The notes under the pieces were generated by a model. That model saw only the letters and a program-made list of their open reading frames with translations, searched no databases and had not been told where the DNA came from. From Tetmemena sp. SeJ-2015 (Eukaryota; Ciliophora; Spirotrichea; Sporadotrichida; Oxytrichidae), in NCBI GenBank assembly GCA_027382625.1, contig JAJKFJ010021982.1, positions 1 through 64,000 on the forward strand: a stretch of DNA of 64,000 nucleotides, given 5' to 3'. The position numbers and the translations under genes were made by a program. Of the stretch, positions 54,382 to 64,000 are shown piece after piece. How positions within the stretch are numbered: position 1 is the first letter of the stretch; each line of letters opens with the position of its first letter.

Positions 54382-57347
54382 TCAATTTATTGCACTGTGA
54401 TCGAAAGAGCTGCTCTGATTGAGAGTATCGCTCAAGTCTGTGTTCCTTTGTTTATTAGAATTGTGCTTTCTCTTTTTATTGGCTCCTCTTGTTCCCTTGG
54501 CACTGATGTTACTGTGATTCAAATCATCCACTTGTCTCTTCCCATGAGGATTACTGCTGTTCAAATGGCCACCCATTGAAGAGGTAGAATCAAAAAATGT
54601 TATAAGACTAAAAAATATATAAGAATGAACACGAACCATCTCAGGACTGCTGTTACCAACATCCTCATCTCCAAGTTGATTATAGTAGCCACTACCGTTT
54701 AGATTTTAGCTTTGCTTTGCCTCTCTACTTGCACTCCTGCTGCTCTTTGAGCTAGATCCTGACTATCCAGATTTACGACCCTTCTTGCTTCCCTTGCTAT
54801 TCTTTCGAGGCTGAGGCAGGTCAATCTTGTTTCTTAACACGAAACATACTCCAAATATTGTGGCAAGGATGTTGAAAAATCCGATGAAGCAAGTTATAAC
54901 TAGAGTCTCGACCATTCCTGGAAGCACTGCATCGCAAAGTGGCTGCCTGAAAGTCACAAAAGAGTTGTAAAGCTCAGCTAAATAGAAAAGTTAGGAAATG
55001 CTCTTAAGACTTACAGCACTCAAGACTGGAATCAAAGCTCTTTGATGAGTCCGAATTTTCTAGGGCGTTGTCTAGAATCTATTTCTGGCTGGATACTAAG
55101 GAAGTGATGTTAGTTATGTTAGACCTCACCACTGCATATACAGTGAATAGGGTTGAGAGATCATTCATGAGTTGTCTGAGAACGCCTCCTGGAGGATCAG
55201 CAGTTGCCACATCTTTATAAAACGATCTATAGGCCGAGTACCTGCTCTTAGCGTCGTCACAACCATTAAAATAAGTTAAGATTTTAGTTAGAGTACCTTT
55301 GAGAGATGAAGTCAAAAGTGAATTTAGTCATGTCGATGCAGGTCTTAAGACCCTTGTTCTAAGTTAAATTTAATTAAGTTTGGGTATCCGAAGTTTTGAG
55401 AGTGTAGTATCCAGATATTGAACAGGTTCCCTCAATGAATTAATCCTATGCAGAGTCACAAACTATTCCTGCACCAGCCTAGTTCTAATTCGTTGCTTGG
55501 TTATAAACATAGATCAATAAAACTTTATAAGATGTCTTAAACTTAAGTATGGAGAAAGTTTACTTAACTTAAAATTTAATAGAGACGAAGGAAATAGTTT
55601 TACTATCAAGATAATGAGGACAATTTACTCAGATGGCTGTCGCTTTGAGCTCCCGACAAATTTAAGTAGACCAGGAGTGGTATAGTTTTATTGTAGATCA
55701 GCTATCAAAGCTGTAATTTTAGCGTTATTATTGCTGACTTTAGTAGATGGATCAAACTGTTAAATTTGAGTTTGCAGCCTCGTCAAAGTGTTGATCTGTT
55801 CTTAGATTCCAAATGAAGTTTTCATGCTCTTTGTCTTACCATAGAAGCATTCATAGAGGGTACCACCAAGCTGAGGATCTATAAACCTTCCATGTGAACT
55901 CATTCCTTGCTGAGTATAGGTGGTTTCTATTAACTTGCAAAAGTCAAGTGCTGTAAAGCCTCCTATTGAAAGGAAACAGCAAGCCACATAGACTATTAGA
56001 AGGGACAGAGAAGAACTGATCCAGCCTATATTACTCAAGTTCTTGAATCTTCTCTGACCTGAGTGAATCACAAGCCCAAATGACACGTTCGAAACAATCA
56101 AACACACGATGCACAAGCACAACGCAGTGATCATAGAAATGATCACTGCCAAAGACCATGGGTGTACATCTTGCATTAGCTGAGGTATATCTCTGTAAAG
56201 TTTTTAAGCTCCTTGATCGATGTTTGAAGTAGTTTGGACCGCATCTTTAACAGGAGTTATAAAGCTGCTGTTATAAATGGCCATTGAGGAGTTATATATC
56301 TATGTTAGGTAGTTCAGTTTCGTACCAAAGTTGTCATTCTTCTCCTACTAAACCTAAGCCAGCCTTGTTGCATTATTTGTGATGGGCCCTAGCACTCCAC
56401 TGCTCATGGAAGTAAGGATGCTCTTGCCTCCATTGAAATCTGAGACTTGGTAGTCTGTATATGTGATGGAGAGGTTTTAGAAGAACTTATTGATGTAATT
56501 GTACTGGTTATTGATCCAGCTTTGATTGTTATCGATATAAACCTGTTTAATAACTGCCTGCTCTTGCTGAATAAAAATTAAGAAGTGTACTATTATTGAT
56601 CTGAATGTAAGTGTTCAGTGTATTCAGTTTGTTTGATATGACTGAGAAACCACCCCACGTCCCGCCTGTCCCACTATTCTCTCTCGTTAACATGGTAAAT
56701 TAAAACGAAGATTTAAAATTGTCTTACTTGTTGAGATCTTCAACGAATTTGGCTGAAGTGCACCTTGACTGATAGTAGTAGTCCTTCACTTCAACGATTA
56801 AGTAGATAGCATAAGAACACAGTCCCAGAGAAAAGAGCGTGCAGATGAAGTAGAAGATGAAAGGGTAAATCTTTTCCGACCTAGTCTATCCATTAGTTTT
56901 CTTTAAATATCCTTACTTCCTGTAGTCAGTTCCAATAGTCAATAAAAAAGTGCATCGATAAGATTTTTGAGTTCTCTTGAGGTCTTTCTTGCAATTTGAA
57001 CAGCACCGAGGGAAAGATATGCAAAATCCACTTGCTATTAAGGAACCTAGAGCGATTGCAGCTAGGACTGAGAATAGGATCAGATACCCAAAGGCATGAC
57101 TGAAATACTCTGAATAGCTTTGATTGCCTGCTGCATATGCATCCATCATCCCCTATTTCAAATTCAAAATCTTTCTGATCAGTTGACTTACCCAAGCTCT
57201 GCTTCCATTGATGGCAGTAAAGAAAATAGTAGATAGCTCTGGGTTCTTCTCAACTGTCACTCCACTGCAGTAAGTGTCTTGCAGGGGACCAGAATATATG
57301 AGTTAAGGAAGAAGCAAGGCTAAAAGACTAAAGTTTTATAATTTCAT
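54382..57347 (-). CDS. Prominin-like five-pass membrane protein
   Basis: The ATG at 57347 gives a signal peptide (MKLQNFSLLALLLPQLIYS), then DTYCSGVTVEKNPEL; an intron (GTAAGT...ATAG) follows at GSRAW. TM1 is YLILFSVLAAIALGSLIASG, followed by a Cys-rich cytosolic loop (FPRCCSNCKKD). TM2 is FIFYFICTLFSLGLCSYAIY, then a large extracellular loop, TM3 LAVIISMITALCLCIVCLIV, TM4 SLLIVYVACCFLSIGGF, a second large loop with paired Cys, and TM5 VITCFIGFFNILATIFGVCF. The cytosolic tail is basic and Ser-rich, to TGA 54382-54384. Two adjacent TM pairs, two large loops and a fifth helix match prominin topology (plasma-membrane protrusion proteins). Sequence identity to prominins is low by eye, so tweety-type or another 5-TM family remains possible. 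Several IESs or introns interrupt it. Confidence 0.6.
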
Positions 57348-57494
57348 AACTTGATTTAATAATCTCATCCCCTATTTTTCTATTTTATTGCGCTCCTATA
57401 CTTGAAGTAGGCCTTGACAGATTCATAGATAATTAAAAATGAATTTTCATAATTGATTGGCCTCATCATCATCATCTATCTTTGATAATTAAAT

Positions 57495-58176
57495 TCAGCA
57501 ACTGCAGCCGCCTCCTGAACTTTGCTCTCTCTTCTCAAGCATGGAGGACTTTGTTATTTTTATAGTACCATTCCTCTGCTTTAAAGTAACCTCTTTAAAC
57601 TTAGAAAAATATTTTTAGATAGAGATATCCTCTTGCTCCCCTGATAGGTGCTTGAGATACAGCCTCTCAGCAATTATTCGAAATAAATCTTCAACTCCTT
57701 CATTAGTCTTGGCACTCGTTTATTAAAAGACTGCTCTGAGCTTTTTAGCGTACTCCATTCCATTTTTGAGAGGCACCTCTTACTACTCACTAATGTCGCA
57801 TTTATTTGCTACAAGAGCTAGCATGAGGTGGCTTGCTCCATTTTACTCTATTTCCTTGGCCCACCTCTCAATAGAGTCAAAAGATTCTTGCGAAGTCTGA
57901 TCATAGATGAGTGCAACCGCTGCTGCATTTTTGTAGTACATGGGGGTGATTGACCTGAACTTTTCCTCTCCAGCAGTATCCCAAATTTGCAGTTTAATTT
58001 TGACTGGAAGCACTCCTTGAGGGAGCGATATCTATCATTTTAGAAGTAAACTGAGCCCCAATTGTGGACTCTGTGCCAGCAGTGAAGGTGTTCTCTGTAT
58101 AACGCTTAACGATGCTGGTTTTGCCCACTGCCTTATCACCTATCATTACTATCTTGAAGGTCACATTTAAAAACAT
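57495..58176 (-). CDS. Rab-family small GTPase
   Basis: Vesicle-traffic GTPase. The ATG at 58176 gives MFLNVTFKIVMIGDKAVGKT, with the P-loop GDKAVGKTS. Switch I region is STIGAQFTSKMI, switch II is WDTAGEEKFRSITPMYYKNA, the guanine motif is NKCDIS and the SAK motif is TSAKTNEGVEDLF. It ends QSSGGGCSC then TGA 57495-57497, giving a CxC geranylgeranylation motif. A 16-nt IES at 58006-58024 explains a frame break before switch II. The effector region 'TIGAQF' and 'GEEKFRSITPMYY' place it near the Rab5/Rab21/Rab22 group, but the exact subfamily is not assignable by eye. It lies just upstream of the minus-strand prominin-like gene. Confidence 0.92.
58006..58024 (-). other. IES in Rab gene, 16 nt, pointer TCC
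   Basis: GGA on the plus strand at 58006-58008 and 58022-58024. Removing 16 nt joins TSKMIDIAP to VKIKLQIWDTAGEE in frame, the normal Rab spacing. If not an IES, it would have to be a sequencing indel. Confidence 0.65.
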
Positions 58177-58372
58177 GTAAGTTTTATTTAAGGCTCTAAT
58201 ATTATGATTATTGCATTTTTATGATAACATTTTGAGGGGAAGTCGTCAGAGTGGATGACTAATTTAGCCTGGGAGATTAATTCATTTTAAATTATTGCTA
58301 GATTAAAGCAGATGCAATATTATACCTTTTAGACTCTATTATTATTGAGAGATAATTATAAATTTATTAGAA

Positions 58373-60316
58373 ATGAAGTTAAAGCCAGAGCAAGCAACTA
58401 CTTATCTGCAGAACTCAGATCACTATCTCGACTTGACCACGCAGCAGTAGACAGTCCTATCTCATCAAAACGAGTCTTGAAAATCATCGCACAATTTAAG
58501 TAAGCATATCTCGTTCCTTACCTTCAGAGTTAATTATACATGCCATTCCTATTTTCTTTTTTGAGTATCAGGAATTACTGGATGACCATTTTGCGAATCT
58601 GCTAAAGCAAGCAGAGGGAATTTCTTAAAAGTACTTGGGCCAAAGTCTAACCTAAATTGATTAATTACAAAATTAACAGCTAGCTTTAAAAACTCACAAA
58701 TTAAAGCAAACCAATATCTACAATAACACTACTGCTAAAAAGGAATCTCACTTTAATAGATCTCCCAATAATAACTCATCATAATCTTAGTAACTACTTC
58801 ATACTAATAGGGCTCTTAGCAATTCCATTTATAGAGAACACTTTTTCTTTGTTTTAATTGAGACTTGAGCATGAACAGATAAAAGAGTTAGGCTTTGCTG
58901 AAGGTAAACCAAAGGAAGAACAGAAACAATAAGAACCAGCCAATACTAATAAGCCACGAAGAGTGCGAGAACTATGAGACAGCAGAAAGATTTAAAGATA
59001 ACTCACAGCTAACTTTCAAAATGACTAATGAATCTGCCAAAGCACCTAAGAATTATCATATTCAATCGGAGTAGCAAAAGCAGTAGCTGCTAGATGATTC
59101 AAACAACCTGTATGGCGACGAGAGCGGATAGAGAAACGTGATATCGTTTAACGAGCTAATGAGCATACCAGATCAGAAGTTTAAGAAGGTCAGGAATAAG
59201 TCACTCGGCTCTATCAATATAGGTTAGTAGAGTAAGACCCCAGTCCATAGGCAGGAGCAGTAATCACTCAGGAAGTCAAAAGCAAACTAATCCTAGAGAG
59301 AGATTAGAATACTCGAGTCTGCTGAGAGACTTTACAGTGATGGCTGGAATAAGCTCTAGAAAATAATTGAAAAGCAGGAGAAGCAGAAAGAGCAAATGAG
59401 TTAGTAGATTCATCAAGGGCCAAAGCTTAATACCAAGTCTATTGAGATTGTGAGGAGCAAGAATATGGAGCCAATCCAAGAAAGGAGCAAGCAAATTTTG
59501 GAAAAGAAAGAGAGGAAGAGGTAGCAACTTGAAGTTTAGTTAGCCTATGAGAAGGCTTTGAAAGATCCAGAGGAACTAAATCCAAAGTTTAGACCTGACT
59601 TGACTTAGTCGCAGTTTATAGTAGGGAAGACTTATGACTAAGGCTTCGATGCCTTCTTGAGAGAGATGAACAAGTGGAAGATGAGAAAAGATAAGAAACT
59701 GACTGATTTAAAGAGGGAGACTATTGAGAAGTAGGGCATCCAACACAAGCCTTTCATAAATCCCATGTCCAAGCAGCTGCTCAAAAATAAAAAGCAGAGG
59801 TCTAATAAGAAAGGTGAAAGTAGCTTAGAGATCTAGATCGGAAGTGATGCTAAGAAAAGCCTAATTGGGAACCAAGAGAATCTATTCAAATTCTACCCTA
59901 ATCCTGTGGAGTAACTTAAGCAGAATTCAAGGAGTAAAAGTAGGTCTAAGGAGAGGAACAAAAGCCCATTCAAATCATTCAAAAACTTTGATCTCTCTCA
60001 AGAAAGCTCAATAGTACTAAGAGATTTCAATCATTTCAATCATTTACAAATATTATCATAGTTTTAAGAGAGACTAGCAGTAACTTACTAAACTAGAAAT
60101 AGGAATTCGGTAAAAGTCCAGTGGGAAGGTTTAACTAGCCAAGTCATTAGTTAAACGTGATAGAGGAAGAGGAGAAAAGAATCAGAGAAAAGGCAGCATA
60201 GGTTCGTAGAAAAGCTTACTAAAAGCATCATACAGCAAACTTAGGAAAGCTTTAACTCCAAGGAGTCAAAGGGAGCTGCAGTCCTTCTCAACAGTAATTC
60301 TAATTCAGCAGCATGA
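58373..60316 (+). CDS. Lys/Glu/Gln-rich coiled-coil protein
   Basis: No family assigned. The ATG at 58373 gives MKLKPEQATTYLQNSDHYLD. Gln- and Asn-rich sequence follows, with an AT-rich interruption at about 58500-58570 and frame changes up to about 59000. From about 59000 on, one long frame in Gln-reading code runs through NVISFNELMSIPDQKFKKV, REIRILESAERLYSDGWNKL, AYEKALKDPEELNPKFRPDL, QFIVGKTYDQGFDAFLREM and a basic region (KNKKQRSNKKGE, RSKSRSKERNKSPFKS). TGA is at 60314-60316. The charged, helical composition and the 'SAERLYSDG' segment recall microtubule- or cilium-associated proteins, but this is inference. Confidence 0.6.
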
Positions 60317-60348
60317 TCATAAAATATTATAGTTGAAAAATACTTTAA

Positions 60349-60833
60349 ATGATTAGTTGCTGGGGAGCAACTCAAAATTTTAATTACAATCAAGTACCCA
60401 TGACAAATACTTTGGACTAGCTAATGCTTAAAGAGTTAGATGAGTAGATAAACAAAAACCATTCTATCTCCAGCTCGGAAGTTCTTTATATTCACAACTC
60501 CATCTCAGATAAATCTTATAAATATTATAACTATTTAAATGTATATATATATTTTCTCTAGATAATAGTTTAGACATCAACAGAAATATGATATTGAAGA
60601 TATTGAATAAAACCTATCCGATTGTTTAAAACCAGAACGAGAATCTCTAGTAATTTTTAAAACCTCACTTAGAGTAGTAGCAGTAGCAACAAAGAGTTTA
60701 ATTTGAAAGTCAGCCCTAGATACACAATATCGAGATAGCCTTGGACACCAATCTAAAGGAAAAGAACGTGAAAAATAAGAAACTGCAAGACCTCAGACAG
60801 AGGTACTCTAAGAAAAATAATCAACTCAAATGA
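60349..60833 (+). CDS. Small Gln-rich protein
   Basis: Starts 33 bp after the previous gene's TGA. The ATG at 60349 gives MISCWGATQNFNYNQVPMTN, then a helical segment (LDQLMLKELDEQINKNHS), an AT-rich intron-like stretch ending TCTCTAG near 60560, and a Gln-rich end (HLEQQQQQQRVQFESQP, then ALDTNLKEKNVKN) to TGA 60831-60833. It is about 130-150 residues long. Most of the glutamines are written TAG, so they would be stops in the standard code. No domain is recognised. It could instead be the last exon of the gene before it, if the TGA at 60314 lies in an IES. Confidence 0.45.
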
Positions 60834-61004
60834 ATATACATAGAAGATAGATAAATAATATAGTCCTTTTTCTTTAATTAAGATTTGTCTTTAATGTTGG
60901 TTTGCTCTCTATGTGTTTGTGAATAAATAGCAAAATAAAATTTTAATAAATGCTTTCAACTAAAATGATTTCATTTGCTGTGTGTCTAGTCGCTCACTCA
61001 CCAG

Positions 61005-63129
61005 TCATTGCTAGGTTTGAGCTCTCCAGTTTTGGAGACTCTGAGCATTATATTCCTTCTGAGTGTCAATCTTCTTAACATAATTTACTTATCACAAGCA
61101 GCTCTCTCCTCGTACATCTTCTCCTGGAGCATTCTCCTCTGCTCTCTATCCTTTTCGTTAACCTGCCTCAACACGTCAACCTAGTAAAAGTATATATGCT
61201 TATTTATGTCTATTATTTAGTAGGTCTTTCTAAGAAGGGCCTCTCTCATTTTCTTTTCCTCGGCCTCTCTAGTCTGTCTCTATAGCTCAGTCTCGAGAAG
61301 CTGCTTCTCATTCACATTATATCAACCAGCCTTCCTCATCCTTCAGTTTTTTCTTAAGCTCAACAGTCTAGAGTCTTTGATCTTAGACAATGAAGTTATT
61401 ATTCCATGTATGTACTCATATGAGGTTAACTCTGGCCTGCTCCTCCCTTCTCCACTTGACTCTTCATCTTCCACTGCTTCTCAAACAGTTTAATATTCCA
61501 CAGTTAAATGCTCAATCAGCTATTCCTCAGCCTTCTTGTCTTGCTTAATTTTTGACTGTTGAAGTTCAACAACTTCCGACCTTCGCTTGAGTTTCTCCTC
61601 TTGCTCCAGTCTCTCAAGCTGTTGCTCCTTGGTAAGTGCTTTAATTGCTTGTCTCTCTCCTTCTCGAGTCTTAGTTACTCCTCTCTCAGCAGTTTCTCAG
61701 CCTCATTGTGGCGTATCAGTTCAAGGTTCCTCTCTCTGTTGAAAATCCCAATTCATTATTAGAATCAAGTTCTCTCTCGTACTCCTCTTCCTTTGCCCAT
61801 TGAGATTTGAGCATGTCCTTTTCTTATTAGGTTAGATTTCTTTCTTGTTCCTTTGTCAACTGTCTGGTATTCTTTTGCCAATCGAGGATGGCCATAGTGT
61901 CTCCCACTAGTCTCTTTTTCTCATTATTACTCCCTCCTTTCTCTCTCTTCTTTTTGGGAGATGTCAAGTCTCCAAAGATGAGCGTAGATTTACTCCTCGG
62001 CAATTTTATCCTGCATCTTTCTATTATGATTTATAAATCAGCTGCCTTTCTCTTTCGAGTTGGCAGTATATTAAATATAGAATTGAGAGTAGCCATTTTC
62101 TCTCTAACTTGCTCGGGAGTTTCCCATAAAAATTAAATTCTAATAGAATAAATATACATTTGTATTATAAATTTAATTTTTCTCTTCGGCCTCCCTCCTT
62201 TCTTTATACTTTCCTATAATCTTTCTCTGCTTGTCCATCAGCTTCTCCAATTGAGATTGGCAGTGCTGGGTTGCGAACTTAGACTCTTCCTTCCTCAAAT
62301 CGTCGGTTGCTAAACAAATAAGGCTATAACTCTAAACTAACTTACTGTCTCTAAATCTTTGCTCCAGCTTTCTCTGCACCTCCTCTTGTCTCTCCTGCTC
62401 TCGGCGTTCCTTCAACTCGAACAGTCTCTGAGCCATTTATAAATGATAAAAGGGAGTTTCAAGGTTAGCCATGAACTCTTGCTCAAACATTTTGTCCTCG
62501 GTATCCAAAAGGAGTTTCAACCTACACTCGCAATTAATTCACAAGCCTTTTATTATCAGAGAACGCTAGTCAATAATCGAAATGCCAAGTATTCATTATA
62601 AAATGATATACATGAATAAATCTTAATTTATATATGAATTACCTGTTCCTTCTCTCTTGGAGGTTGGACTCCTCTCTTCTCTTGAGATCTGTCAATCTGT
62701 TTCTGACCTGCAGATAGTTAACGATTAATGGTGGTGGTAGTTACAATGTTCTTCTAGATGATGTTGTTAGTCTTGTGTTCCCACTGGGCCTTGTGGAGCA
62801 GATTCCTGTCACCCCTGATGTCGTTCGCAAGTCTGGTTACTCTCTAATAAATTAGAATGCTACTATAGTTACCTCCTCTTGCTCTCTCCTTGCGTAGATG
62901 GCTGCGTCGCTTCTGAACTTTGAAGAAATCTATAAGCAATAAGTTAGATGAGTTGAGTATGAGGAAGGAACTTACTGACATATTACTCGTAAGAATTAAT
63001 TTATTATATTTGAATCGACTGCTTTATTTTCAAAACATAATTGATCTCAGCCAGCTTAGCAGCTCTCTCTGCACTATAAATATTCTAACAATTGTGCTTC
63101 TCATTTTGGAGCAACCAGTTTATGCTCAT
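61005..63129 (-). CDS. CFAP53: CFAP53 (CCDC11)-like ciliary coiled-coil protein
   Basis: Microtubule inner protein of axonemal doublets. Proposed ATG at 63129 (MSINWLLQNEKHNCQN). Then come long charged helices with the trichohyalin-plectin-homology look: AIYARREQEE, RLANDIRGDRNLLHKAQWEH (compare the family's 'RLKAEWDQH' segment), RNRLTDLKRREESNLQERRN, LKLLLDTEDKMFEQEF, RLFELKERREQERQEEV, LEKLMDKQRKIIGKYKERRE. The end is VKKIDTQKEYNAQSLQNW with TGA at 61005-61007. Length (roughly 550-600 residues) and domain order fit CFAP53 best; MNS1, CFAP45 and other TPH proteins are alternatives. Several short interruptions (for example near 62850, 62700, 62560 and 61750) look like introns or IESs. Confidence 0.65.
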
Positions 63130-63227
63130 GGTTATTGATCGTAGACATTACCAAAAAACCATAATAATATGAAAAGTCTATATATCTTATAAGAACTAAA
63201 AAAATAGTAAAATAGGGTTTAGATTCT

Positions 63228-63480
63228 TCATGAGGTTAAATAGTGCATCCACTTGTCCTCCTTCATCTGTATGTTCTCAGACTCCAGCCAGGTTAAATCT
63301 AATCCACTCTCCTTCTTGTCCTCAGCTTTTTGGAGATAGTACTGCTGAATTCAATATATTTAAATATTATATTGTAAGTGCACCATTCAGCATTTGCTTG
63401 CTACCTAGATAGCACTTCATATCTCTTTCTGTTGAGAATGAACTTCTATCTCTCAAGTTCTCTCAATACATAATAATGCT
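63228..63480 (-). CDS. Small charged hypothetical protein (5' end not found)
   Basis: Minus-strand coding segment reading LRELERQKFILNRKRYEVLS, then QQANAEWCTY and, after a 35-nt IES (63339-63376), YLQKAEDKKESGLDLTWLES and MKEDKWMHYLTS, TGA at 63228-63230. No ATG is in frame upstream within the open stretch, so the first exon or MDS lies elsewhere. It is helical and rich in Arg, Lys and Glu. No family recognised; a subunit of a larger complex (mitochondrial, for example) is conceivable but unsupported. Confidence 0.5.
63339..63376 (-). other. IES, 35 nt, pointer TAC
   Basis: GTA on the plus strand at 63339-63341 and 63374-63376. Removal joins NAEWCTY to YLQKAEDKKESG in frame. The removed DNA is AT-rich. 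Confidence 0.65.
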
Positions 63481-63527
63481 CAACAAGAATAGATTGCTGT
63501 GTGGATTAAAGTGAATATAAATTTAAA

Positions 63528-64000
63528 ATGATAGCAGAGGATGAGGAGTAAAAGCTAATAGACTTTGAACAGACCCTTAATGAATAGTCCCATGAATTTC
63601 AGAGTGCACTCTCCAGGACTTAACTCATAAGTCAGGTCAGGTAAAATAAACAGCCTAGACAAGTCCACGATCAGAATTTAAAGGCTGGACATCCAGCCAT
63701 TTAACAAGAAAGGAGACCACTTCAGCAAACTCTCTATGAGTTGAGTGACTTTGATGCTCGCGACTCCTCGAGCTCTTAGAGTATATAGGACACTCTATAC
63801 TTCAAAGAGCAATTACAAAACGCTACAATATTCAACAATTCAAAAATTTAAAGTCAGATAAGAGAACAGAATAGATCTCTGTAAAAGAGAGTCCACTACT
63901 CCAATGAGTGTTAAAAATCGGCTGATAAACTCCTAAAATGCTATTTTAGACTAGAGTATTTTGAATTTGCTTTTAGGAAAGAAGATCATTTTACAGATTT
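63528..64000 (+). CDS. Gln-rich protein, partial at window end
   Basis: The ATG at 63528 gives MIAEDEEQKLIDFEQTLNEQ, then LISQVRQNKQPRQVHDQN, RPLQQTLYELSDFDARDSSS and YFKEQLQNATIFNNSK, all reading TAA/TAG as Gln. A frame change occurs near 63905, after which LLKCYFRLEYFEFAFRKED is open to the window edge. It is hydrophilic and Gln/Ser-rich at the N-terminus. No domain is visible in the part present. Confidence 0.5.

Noticed and set aside
1..64000. tRNA or rRNA genes, CRISPR arrays, bacterial operons, telomeric C4A4 repeats
   Set aside because: None recognised on either strand by eye; the window is eukaryotic throughout. A tRNA scan could still find a tRNA I missed.

Overview
The window reads as germline (micronuclear) DNA of a spirotrich, most likely hypotrich, ciliate. 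Three things in the sequence support this. (1) TAA and TAG read as glutamine inside well conserved genes and TGA is the stop: the RBM22-like gene at 29110-30414 is 434 codons in one frame through many TAA/TAG codons and ends at TGA. (2) Apparent frameshifts in several conserved genes disappear when a short AT-rich segment bounded by a small direct repeat is removed with one repeat copy. That is how internal eliminated sequences (IESs) with 'pointers' look; twelve are listed, from 16 nt to 2.27 kb. (3) One gene, a CFAP74 homologue, is scrambled: its N-terminal half lies inverted, tail to tail with its C-terminal half, and the halves share a 10-bp pointer that joins them in frame. Ordinary GT-AG introns, about 32-80 nt, are present as well.

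Layout. 1-16.4 kb has no recognisable gene: a diverged tandem duplication (1-3600), a pyrimidine-rich block with higher GC (about 3.6-10.9 kb), a T-rich stretch, a purine-rich block (about 12.8-14.5 kb) and AT-rich sequence. It is probably germline-limited. From 16.5 kb to the end the DNA is gene-dense: Ser/Gln-rich protein (-), EXO1-like nuclease (-), mitochondrial carrier (-), large RING/B-box/Kelch protein (-), bystin/Enp1 (-), RBM22 splicing factor (+), acyltransferase-3 membrane protein (-), UBE3D-like E3 (+), scrambled CFAP74 (+/-), TBC Rab-GAP (-), coiled-coil protein (+), SPEC3/Stum membrane protein (-), papain-like cysteine peptidase candidate (+), ribosomal protein eL20 (-), DNAJC11 homologue (-), prominin-like 5-TM protein (-), Rab GTPase (-), two coiled-coil/Gln-rich proteins (+), CFAP53 homologue (-), a small minus-strand protein and a partial plus-strand gene.

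The most unusual object is at 33601-35880. The acyltransferase gene is split by a 2.27-kb segment flanked by AATATT. Removing it with one AATATT restores the frame exactly. It consists of two 395-bp inverted arms, identical by eye and each holding a nested palindrome, around a 441-codon frame for a Rep-like protein with a superfamily-3 helicase domain. The frame carries one internal TGA. It looks like a Rep-encoding replicon or transposon that became, or behaves as, an IES.

The genes are not an operon. Several concern cilia and membranes (CFAP74, CFAP53, prominin-like, SPEC3/Stum, TBC, Rab); the others are housekeeping genes (ribosome biogenesis, splicing, translation, mitochondrial carrier and cristae). 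In the somatic nucleus they would presumably sit on separate small chromosomes, so clustering here need not mean co-function. All identifications are from reading translations by eye; no database search was run.
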